DNA from: Actinoplanes italicus
GTDB lineage: Bacteria > Actinomycetota > Actinomycetes > Mycobacteriales > Micromonosporaceae
Direction of reading: 5' to 3'
Length of the DNA: 64,000 bases
Assembly (NCBI RefSeq): GCF_003001815.1
Contig: NZ_PVMZ01000021.1
Coordinates: 162,529 to 226,528 of the forward strand
The translations under genes and the position numbers were made by a program. The notes beneath the pieces are model-generated. The model saw only the letters and a program-made list of their open reading frames with translations, was not told the DNA's origin and did not search any database. Positions within the stretch are counted from its first letter, which is position 1. Each line of letters starts with the position of its first letter. This document shows, piece by piece, positions 25,697 to 31,704 of the stretch.

Positions 25697-26090
25697 TCAT
25701 GGTTGACGCCAACCGGCCAGGCGTCGGTGAGCCGCGCGAAATGAGGTTTTCCACAGTTCCCGGATCCACCGAGCCGACGAGATGGCCGCCGTTGAAGTCG
25801 GGGACCACGACCGTGTCACCACCACGGCCGGCCCGGCCACGGCGGCAGGGACCTTCTCGCGTCCGCGTACCGGCATCGGCATGCCGTCGGTATCAGTGTT
25901 CAGCGCCGATCCGGCGACCGGGAGGTCGTACAGGTAGAACAGCGCGACCGCCGGCCGCTGCCGAGGTGGAAGCTCCCGCAGGGCCGCCCTGAGAAGCACC
26001 ATCTCTTCGGACGGTGGCCCGGACCAGGGTGGTGTGCCGGTACGCGCCAGGATGGCCAGCCAGCGGGTCCCGCGCCGCCAGCCGACATGG
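25697..26090 (-). pseudogene. Remnant of an ECF sigma factor (region 4 end) with decayed downstream sequence
   Basis: On the minus strand, an open frame from about 26,090 reads WRRGTRWLAILARTG, then EEMVLLRAALRELPPRQRPA and VALFYLYDLPVA, ending near 25,913. This matches the linker and first helix of sigma region 4 in SigE-type ECF factors. The DNA-binding helix that should follow is replaced by unrelated sequence (GSALNTDTDGMPMPVRG), and region 2 is absent upstream. A second frame further down (VVVPDFNGGHLVGSVDPG) may be a piece of an associated gene. It is broken at both ends and cannot be a working sigma factor. Confidence 0.65.
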
Positions 26091-26108
26091 CCAGGCGGGA
26101 CACGGTGA

Positions 26109-26332
26109 GCCGGACTCAGCGACTACAGCGGCCTTATCCGCGCCGGCTTGTTCTTCATCAGCCTGCTCGTGGTGCTGACAGCGGTCGCATCGATAGTGCT
26201 CGCCTGGCGGGGAGTGACCACCCGCCGCGAGAACCCGAAACCAGTCCTGACCATCTCTGCGATCGGCCTGGCGGCGTGCCTTTCCTGTCGATCCTCATCG
26301 TCGTCGTGATGCAGCTGACGCAGAGGTGCTGA
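26109..26332 (+). pseudogene. Frameshifted small two-helix membrane protein
   Basis: One frame reads SGLIRAGLFFISLLVVLTAV, then ASIVLAWRGVTTRRENPKPV and LTISAIGLAA. It then runs into a Ser-rich nonsense tail and TGA at 26307. A different frame resumes with GVPFLSILIVVVMQLTQRC and stops at 26332. Together they make a plausible two-helix protein broken by one frameshift near 26,280. No start codon precedes the first helix before an in-frame TGA at 26106. It sits directly beside the att repeat, so damage may date from element insertion. Confidence 0.5.
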
Positions 26333-26360
26333 GTGGAGCCCAGGGGACTTGAACCCCTAA
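26332..26360. repeat. Distal attachment-site repeat of the tRNA-Ala element
   Basis: These 29 bases are identical to 30232-30260, which contain the 3' end of tRNA-Ala(TGC) including its T-arm. A duplicated tRNA 3' end facing an integrase gene is the classic att duplication of an integrative element. The flanks differ immediately outside the 29 bp on both sides. Confidence 0.92.
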
Positions 26361-27039
26361 TACAAGATCATGGATGGAATGGCGCTCCGAATGCCCGCTG
26401 AGCTGCCGTTCGTTTAGATCAACTTTCGTTCTCTGACATCCCTTTGCGGGCTCATGTGGTCCCGAAATGGTCCCGTTGATCTTGCGGCACCTGAGGCAAC
26501 TGTCACCTTCGCCGTCGGCTTGCACGCCCTGTGCAGACCGGCGGCGATCGTCGTCTCCGGCATGGTCGGACGCAGCACCGCCATATTCAGTGGCAAGCCG
26601 CGAAGCGGCGCGGCAGCAACTTAACGGCGATCACGAACTACCTGCACGCCGTCCAGGACGATAACGCTCCACACAGTGTGTGGCCGGTGCGCCGGCCGAT
26701 GCCGGGCGAAGCCCGCCAGCAGGCCGAGCGTGACCGGCCCGCGCCGCGCTTGCGCGGCGCCTTGATCCAGAAAAGGCGAATTCGGCAGTAACAGCACGTC
26801 CGACAGCACGTTTGACGCGATTCCCCGCGTCGGGCGCGGACTCTCCTGCTGGTGACACCAATATCCTCAGCGGAATCTCAGCCTTCAGTCAGGCATTCGT
26901 GACACTTTCGACCCACCCACTGGAATCAGTGCGTTGGGCGATTTGTTGTGTAGGTGACAAGGCGAGCGGCCCCCTGCGCCAACAGAGGGCCGCTCTTGAA
27001 GCGCACCTCGACCTCGTTCAACGGAGCAAGGAGCTTCTT
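26361..27039. other. Element left arm without a confident gene
   Basis: No reading frame here resembles a known protein. Near the att repeat, the minus strand holds a tRNA-like D-arm pattern (GCTC ... GAGC, about 26,374-26,394), but no matching acceptor stem, so it is not a tRNA. At 26,456-26,475 two GGTCCC motifs are followed by GATCTTG, resembling the sequence just after the integrase stop at 30,172-30,199. Confidence 0.5.
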
Positions 27040-27171
27040 ATGGAAGAACCGGCTGAGCAGCCAGGGCATTCCCCCGACCTCGATCGTCACCGAACCATCG
27101 TCAGCTACATCGTTGCGGCCGCAACGTTGCTGACTGCGGTCGGGTCCGTACTGGCCGCCATCCTGCACTAG
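27040..27171 (+). CDS. 43-aa single-helix membrane peptide
   Basis: A short gene with a strong AAGGAG site 7 nt before its ATG. The product has a charged N-terminus (MEEPAEQPGHSPDLDRHRT) and one C-terminal helix (IVSYIVAAATLLTAVGSVLA), ending after ILH. The good ribosome-binding site and clean helix support a real gene, though no homologue is recalled. The frame is open farther upstream, so a longer form cannot be excluded. It may be a holin-like or regulatory micropeptide of the element; function is unknown. Confidence 0.5.
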   Translation: MEEPAEQPGHSPDLDRHRTIVSYIVAAATLLTAVGSVLAAILH

Positions 27172-27280
27172 GCGGAGGCCGCGAACTCCCAAGCCCCACC
27201 TCGCCGAACGGTCGATGCAGCGGCTTGCAAATGCGGGGTGGGACTCGGGGGCGTTACGCGGCTAGGGGCGTGTATCGAAG

Positions 27281-27492
27281 TCACAGCCACTCGCTGATCG
27301 CTGCGATGGTTACGGGAGCGATGTAACACGCATGGCGAGCTTTCAGATCGGGTAGCGACGACCCGATGCCGTTTCAGTCGGGTGATGCCGCACTCCACGG
27401 CGTGGCGTTGCCTTGTAGATCTCGGGGTCGAAGACCGGCCTCGACCAACTTTGTGCCGCTTTGGTGTACTGGTCGGCCTTCCACCGCATGGC
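27281..27492 (-). pseudogene. IS5-family transposase C-terminal relic
   Basis: Minus-strand fragments in different frames line up with the end of IS5-type DDE transposases. They read KADQ, then RPVFDPEIYK, then after a one-base shift QRHAVECGITRLKRHRVVAT, and after another shift TIAAISEWL with a stop at 27281. The HAVEC-GI-RLKRHR-VATR segment is very characteristic. At least two frameshifts and loss of the N-terminal part show it is dead. No inverted repeats are recognisable. Confidence 0.85.
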
Positions 27493-27555
27493 AGCCCTGC
27501 TTCCTGGCGGCGTAGGAAGCGCTGGCCACGAGAACGTCCAGGAACTCTGCGAGAG

Positions 27556-28371
27556 TCATTCACCGATGGTGAAGTCACCATTCAACGACTCCTCGCCGAC
27601 TAAGGCGAGTATCGCGGGCATCAGCCCTGCACTCGCTGCGAGTGTCGCTCGCGACTCGAAGGTATGAGGCGAGCCGTCGTGGTCAACAACCAGGGCACCA
27701 GCCTCACGCGCGATGACTACGCCGGCTGCGGTGTCCCACGGCTTGTTAGCAAGCATGACGACTGCATCAACATGGCCGGCGGCAAGCCATGCCAGGTCGA
27801 TCGCGGCTGAACCATGCATACGAATCCGCTGTACGTCGCTGCCTAGTCGCTCAGTCAATGCGAACCTGATCTGGTTCTTCGCCTCCGATCCGACACCGAC
27901 GGCGTAGTCACCGAGCGCCACGACCGCCTCGCCGATACGGTCCGTCCTGCTAATGCTGATGGGCTCACCATTCGCCTGAGCACCAGCTCCCTCAGCTGCG
28001 GAGTAGCGACTCGTCAGGAAGGGAAGGTCGATCACGCCCAGCACCGACCGATTCTCGGCAATCAGGCCAAGCGAAATCGCGCAGAGTGGCGAGCCGTGCA
28101 CGAAGTTCACGGTCCCGTCGACGGGGTCCAGCGCCCACATCAGGCCGTCGGTGACTCCGCTCGTTCCGTTCTCCTCGCCGAGGAAACCGATGTCCGGTGT
28201 GAGATTCGCCAGGAGGGCTCGAACCTGTTCCTCGATGGCGAGGTCAACCTCGGAGGCCATGTCTCGGTCGCCCTTGGCGGTAAGAGCGCCGGGTTGCATC
28301 GTGCGCATGATGCCCTGGGCGAGATCGACGGCCTGGTGAGCGATCGGAAGTAGGTCGGTGTAGTCGGTCAT
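27556..28371 (-). CDS. Inositol-monophosphatase-family phosphatase
   Basis: The product is 271 aa with the full Mg-dependent IMPase set: GFLGEENG (metal Glu pair, about 69-76), LDPVDGTVNFVHG (about 89-101) and NKPWDTAAGVVIAREAGA (about 211-228). Members dephosphorylate inositol-phosphate, fructose-1,6-bisphosphate, PAP or histidinol-phosphate; the substrate is not decided here. The ATG overlaps the stop of the upstream XRE/DUF5919 gene by 4 nt (ATGA), so both are translated from one mRNA. This is intact cargo of the tRNA-Ala element, and codon use appears less GC-biased than the core genes. Confidence 0.9.
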   Translation of the reverse strand: MTDYTDLLPIAHQAVDLAQGIMRTMQPGALTAKGDRDMASEVDLAIEEQVRALLANLTPDIGFLGEENGTSGVTDGLMWALDPVDGTVNFVHGSPLCAISLGLIAENRSVLGVIDLPFLTSRYSAAEGAGAQANGEPISISRTDRIGEAVVALGDYAVGVGSEAKNQIRFALTERLGSDVQRIRMHGSAAIDLAWLAAGHVDAVVMLANKPWDTAAGVVIAREAGALVVDHDGSPHTFESRATLAASAGLMPAILALVGEESLNGDFTIGE

Positions 28372-29192
28372 CGGGCCTGGCCACCGCTCCAAAGTTCGTC
28401 GAAGGTGCGCTCGAAGACGTGGTAGAGGCCGGCAGTCGGCCATCGCTTCTTGATCACCATTGTGGGGGACTCGACGCCTCGGGCGTGGGGTAGGTACTGC
28501 TGGGCAATACAGAGCGATTCGTTGATCAGCGTGATGTTGACCCGGATGGTCTGGTCGTAGGTGGCTACCTCGATACGGTCGCGGATCTCGGCGGGGAGGC
28601 GGTCCCGCACACGCAAGATTCCCTGGAGGTTGAGCGCGGTGAGGGCGCCGAGAGTACCGGCTGTCATGTCTTCTTCGAATTCTCGTTGACGGATCGCATT
28701 GCCAGCCGGATCGAGGAAGAGCAGACGAAGGCGGGCGCCGTCCTGGACCAGCTGGGCAAGCCAGCTATCGGCGTACTGCTGGCATATCAGGTTGAGGGAT
28801 AGCCCCACAGCACGGATCTCGGTGGCGCCGTCGAACAGTGCGTGCGGCGGCATCTTCGAGGTGAACTCCGACCGACTGGGGTAGACCGCCTCCACGTCGG
28901 CGAACCGCTCGGCCAAGGCATCCGCGACGAGAGCCTGGGAGTACGGGGTGGCGATCACATCGCCGGATGAGTTCGTGGTCGGGGCAATGCCGTGGCTCCG
29001 GTCGCCGAGCATGAGCGCGGCGCGAGCTTCGGCCGGCATGTGGAGACCGGTGTAGATACGGGTGAGTACGTCGATGCTGGTGACCTTGCGGCTTCCGCCA
29101 AGGATCTCGCTGACCTGGGCCTGACTGAGGCCGATGGCCACCCCGAGAAGGGTTTGACTGGCCCGTGTCTCCCGCTGGATCAGCCGGAACAC
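28368..29192 (-). CDS. XRE regulator with DUF5919-like ligand domain, probably 5'-truncated
   Basis: The product is 274 aa as annotated from GTG. The HTH is ASQTLLGVAIGLSQAQVSEI followed by LGGSRKVTSIDVLTRI (about 11-46). The ~190-residue C-terminal region (IRAVGLSLNLICQQYADSWL, RLRLLFLDPAGNAIRQREFE) resembles the DUF5919 sensor of actinobacterial regulators. In-frame sequence upstream of the start continues with family-like residues (ESLAARDIAQ) but meets no good start codon before the integrase junction. The first few residues are therefore probably lost or an atypical start is used. It is coupled to the phosphatase by a 4-nt overlap. Confidence 0.82.
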   Translation of the reverse strand: MFRLIQRETRASQTLLGVAIGLSQAQVSEILGGSRKVTSIDVLTRIYTGLHMPAEARAALMLGDRSHGIAPTTNSSGDVIATPYSQALVADALAERFADVEAVYPSRSEFTSKMPPHALFDGATEIRAVGLSLNLICQQYADSWLAQLVQDGARLRLLFLDPAGNAIRQREFEEDMTAGTLGALTALNLQGILRVRDRLPAEIRDRIEVATYDQTIRVNITLINESLCIAQQYLPHARGVESPTMVIKKRWPTAGLYHVFERTFDELWSGGQAR

Positions 29193-30169
29193 CTGGGCGA
29201 TGTCGCGAGCTGCCAGAGACTCAGACCCGGATCGAGTCGAACATCCGGCTGCACCTGGTGCCGGCGTTCGGCAACCGCGTTCTCCGCTCGATCACTCAGA
29301 CAGATGTGCTGTTGTGGCTGGCGGAACGCCTCGGCGCGGGGACGGCTCCGTCGAGCCTCCGCCTCTACTTCGAGCTGTTCGACGCCGTGATGTCCGGTGC
29401 CGTGACGGACAAGATCACCCCGGACAACCCGTGCGACGGGATCAAGCTGTCCCAGGTATTCCGCGGGCTGAGTCGGGCACCCAAGTGGGTTCCCACGCCG
29501 GACGACGTGCTCCGGCTGTTCGACAAGGTGCCCGAGCGGTATCACGGCCTTCTCTGGCTCGGGGCCGGCGCCGGTCTTCGCATTGGCGAAGCGCTCGGCT
29601 TCGAACTGGGGCCGCGCTGCCTGGACGTGGGCAACGAGGAGCTACATGTGGTTCAGCAGCTCCGCTACGCGCCCAAGGAGTACGGCGGGTTCTACCTGAG
29701 CCTGCCCAAGGGTGTGCGGTCGTTCGATCCGGCCGCGGGCGCGGTGGACCTGGACCCGATGGTCGCGGCGGCGCTGGCGTACCACGTGAGGGAGTTCCGG
29801 CCGGTTGAGGTCGAGATGCCTGACATCACTTCCGGCCCGGTGGTCCGCCGCCGGGTGCCGCTGTTGTTCACCACATCACGCGGCAATCCGTTCACTGACC
29901 GTACATGGTCGTCGGAGTGGGTGAAGTGGCGTCGGGCGGCAGGCTGGCCGGAGGAGCACGGCGGCTTTCACGCTCTGCGGCACTTCGTCGCGACAACGTT
30001 GATCACGAATCACGCGGACCCGAAGGACGTTCAGCGGGCGCTCCGGCACTCCACGCTATCGATCACGCTGGAGACCTACGTGCACTTCTGGCCGCGCCGT
30101 GAGAGGCGTCGGGGGATCGTCGGCGAGACCCTGAAAGAAGCGGTCGCGGGCCGGTGGGACCTGGGCTGA
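29165..30169 (+). CDS. Tyrosine site-specific integrase, N-terminally truncated
   Basis: The frame spans 334 aa, but homology to integrases begins only near 29,215 (TRIESNIRLHLVPAFGNRVL), in the middle of the core-binding domain. The arm-binding domain and ~60-70 residues are missing. The catalytic domain looks whole: Arg in GAGAGLRIGEALG, H-x-x-R in GGFHALRHFVATTLI, and the His and Tyr in LRHSTLSITLETYVHFWP. The first ~17 codons from the nominal GTG run antisense through the XRE gene. It lies 62 nt from the tRNA-Ala att site, as expected for the element's own integrase. Activity is doubtful. Confidence 0.85.
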   Translation: MSPAGSAGTPGRCRELPETQTRIESNIRLHLVPAFGNRVLRSITQTDVLLWLAERLGAGTAPSSLRLYFELFDAVMSGAVTDKITPDNPCDGIKLSQVFRGLSRAPKWVPTPDDVLRLFDKVPERYHGLLWLGAGAGLRIGEALGFELGPRCLDVGNEELHVVQQLRYAPKEYGGFYLSLPKGVRSFDPAAGAVDLDPMVAAALAYHVREFRPVEVEMPDITSGPVVRRRVPLLFTTSRGNPFTDRTWSSEWVKWRRAAGWPEEHGGFHALRHFVATTLITNHADPKDVQRALRHSTLSITLETYVHFWPRRERRRGIVGETLKEAVAGRWDLG

Positions 30170-30231
30170 GATGGTCCCAATGTGGTCCCAACGATCTTGG
30201 TCTTGCGTTTGACCTGGTCACAGGCCTGGAA

Positions 30232-30260
30232 AGTGGAGCCCAGGGGACTTGAACCCCTAA
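30232..30260. repeat. Proximal attachment-site repeat within tRNA-Ala
   Basis: This 29-bp copy covers the last 27 nt of tRNA-Ala(TGC) plus 2 bp outside the gene, identical to 26332-26360. Integration restored a complete tRNA here. Confidence 0.92.
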
Positions 30261-30306
30261 CCCCCGCCTTGCAAAGGCGGTGCTCTGCCAGTTGAGCTAG
30301 GGCCCC
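30234..30306 (-). tRNA. tRNA-Ala(TGC)
   Basis: 73 nt on the minus strand. The acceptor pairs GGGGCCC with GGGCTCC (one G-U), there is a D-arm GCTC/GAGC, anticodon loop TTTGCAA with anticodon TGC, and T-arm GGTTCAAGTC; the discriminator is A and CCA is not encoded. It is the integration site of the 26.3-30.3 kb element. tRNA-Ile and tRNA-Ala downstream of gyrA is the standard actinobacterial arrangement. Confidence 0.97.
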
Positions 30307-30316
30307 GTGACCCGCG

Positions 30317-30445
30317 TTATCGCAGGTCGGGAGCGGTGGTCGCCTCGTGCCAGAGAGCACGCTCGTCGCTGGAGGCCTTGACCTTCTTGACCACCAGGGC
30401 CGCCACACCGACGACGCCGGCAATGATCAGGAGCTTCTTCAACAC
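30317..30445 (-). CDS. DLW-39 family small membrane peptide
   Basis: A 42-aa protein from GTG: a hydrophobic helix (LLIIAGVVGVAALVV), a basic patch (KKVKASSDER) and the short acidic tail containing ALWHEATTAPDLR. This matches the conserved actinobacterial DLW-39 family, ~40-aa peptides encoded near gyrA/tRNA genes. Here the DLW triplet reads ALW. Function is unknown; the fold suggests a single-pass inner-membrane peptide. Confidence 0.85.
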   Translation of the reverse strand: MLKKLLIIAGVVGVAALVVKKVKASSDERALWHEATTAPDLR

Positions 30446-30571
30446 TGAAACCGCCACCCCTTACGCATCAGGCCAGGACGAGACTAACCCCGTACAACAG
30501 TAGATTGCCGTAACGGTTAGCGAAACGCTCACCAGACCGCACCGCACACCGCAACCACCGTGACGCGGGGT

Positions 30572-30590
30572 CTGGGGGCTCGGCCCCCAG
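30572..30590. terminator. GC-rich hairpin downstream of tRNA-Ile
   Basis: CTGGGGGC (30572-30579) and GCCCCCAG (30583-30590) form an 8-bp stem with a 3-nt loop, 66 nt past the 3' end of the minus-strand tRNA-Ile. No clear U-tract follows on that strand. Confidence 0.5.
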
Positions 30591-30655
30591 GTTAGTAAAA
30601 ATGACAAGTGACCCCGGTCCGCGCTTTGCGCGAACAGAGGCCACCTGGTCACTCG

Positions 30656-30729
30656 TGGGGCTAGATGGAATCGAACCATCGACCTCAGAGTTATCAGCTC
30701 TGCGCTCTAACCGACTGAGCTATAGCCCC
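30656..30729 (-). tRNA. tRNA-Ile(GAT)
   Basis: 74 nt on the minus strand. The acceptor GGGGCTA pairs with TAGCCCC, the D-arm is GCTC/GAGC, the anticodon loop CTGATAA carries GAT, and the T-arm is GGTTCGATTCC; the discriminator is A and CCA is not encoded. It lies between the DUF3566 gene and the DLW-39 gene. Confidence 0.97.
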
Positions 30730-30804
30730 TCACCTGCGGACAGAACGTTACCGCATCGGGTTGCAGGCTTCCAAAGCGGGGTACCCGCAACCCGATGCCG
30801 CACG

Positions 30805-31701
30805 TCAGTCTCGCTCGGCGAGTGTCAGCTCGATGCCTCCGACCAGGTCGGCGCAAACGTTGTAGATGAATGCACCCAGCGTGGCCAGCGCGGTGAACAG
30901 CACCACGTTGACCGCGCCGATCAGCATCGACGTGCCGATGACGCCCCAGGCGGTGATCCGGAACGCGGCGGTGGTGCTGCCCTCGGTGCCGCCGCTGGCG
31001 GTGACGAGCTCCTGCAGGTTGCCGTTGACGGAGCTCCACACGCCCATCGTGTCGAGGGCGAGGTAGAGCACCGACGTGGCGACGACCACCACGATGAAGA
31101 GCACGATCGACACGGCGAACGAGAACTTCATCACGGACCAGGGGTCGATCCGCTTCAGGTTCAGCCGGGCCCGGCGAGGACCGCGGGCTGCTGCCGACGA
31201 CACCGTGGAACGGGCGGACCGCACCGCCTCGGTGACGCGGGCCGCTCCGACCGCCGCCGCTCCGCCGGCCGGGGCCGATGAACCGGTGCGCTGCTTGGCG
31301 GCGCCGGGGGCGGCCGCCTGCGGCGCGGGCGGTGGGGTGGTCAGCCGTGGCGCTGCCCCCTGGGGTGCCGCGGGAGCGCTGACGGGGGTACGACCGGAGG
31401 TCGAACCCGGTGCCGCACCCTTGCCCTTGGTGACGACCGGCACGGAAGCCGAGCCCTTCACCGGTGGCTGCACGCCTGGGCGCTTCGCGTCGGCACCGTC
31501 GGCACTGCCGGCGGCCGGCTCACCCGGCGGCGGGGCCATGCCCGGCGCACGGGTGAACTTCGGCGGGGACGGGGCATCGGCGGGGACAGAGGCACGCCCA
31601 GCGGTCTCGCGTCCGGACGGTGCGGCAGCATCTTTCTTCGCCGCATCGTCCGGAGTCGCTGAGGTTCCGGGGCCCCCCGACTTCGCCTGTGTCTCCGGCA
31701 T
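30805..31701 (-). CDS. DUF3566 membrane protein (post-gyrA)
   Basis: The product is 298 aa. The first ~180 residues are a Pro/Ala/Gly/Lys-rich disordered cytoplasmic region. The C-terminal ~120 residues form DUF3566, with RRARLNLKRIDPWSVMKFSF then two helices (AVSIVLFIVVVVATSVLYLA and TSMLIGAVNVVLFTALATLG). DUF3566 genes directly follow gyrA in most actinobacteria and have been linked to cell-division/growth roles in mycobacteria. The ATG at 31701 was chosen over an adjacent TTG; AGGA lies within the gyrA end, implying co-transcription with gyrA. Confidence 0.9.
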   Translation of the reverse strand: MPETQAKSGGPGTSATPDDAAKKDAAAPSGRETAGRASVPADAPSPPKFTRAPGMAPPPGEPAAGSADGADAKRPGVQPPVKGSASVPVVTKGKGAAPGSTSGRTPVSAPAAPQGAAPRLTTPPPAPQAAAPGAAKQRTGSSAPAGGAAAVGAARVTEAVRSARSTVSSAAARGPRRARLNLKRIDPWSVMKFSFAVSIVLFIVVVVATSVLYLALDTMGVWSSVNGNLQELVTASGGTEGSTTAAFRITAWGVIGTSMLIGAVNVVLFTALATLGAFIYNVCADLVGGIELTLAERD

Positions 31702-31704
31702 CAA

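Larger units (their letters stand above)
26332..30260. mobile_element. Degenerate integrative element inserted in tRNA-Ala(TGC)
   Basis: About 3.9 kb lies between 29-bp direct repeats of the tRNA-Ala 3' end. It contains a tyrosine integrase beside the intact tRNA, an XRE/DUF5919 regulator, a coupled inositol-monophosphatase-like gene, a 43-aa membrane peptide and an IS5-family relic. No replication, excision (Xis) or transfer gene is visible, and the integrase and regulator seem 5'-truncated at a shared junction near 29.2 kb. I infer an internally deleted AICE- or prophage-like element that is probably unable to move by itself. Confidence 0.85.

Noticed and set aside
26352..26410. Possible second tRNA at the distal att site
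   Set aside because: Only a D-arm-like GCTC/GAGC pattern is present on the minus strand; the anticodon arm does not fold well and the 5' acceptor arm cannot pair with the 3' end, so it is an att relic with a chance D-arm.
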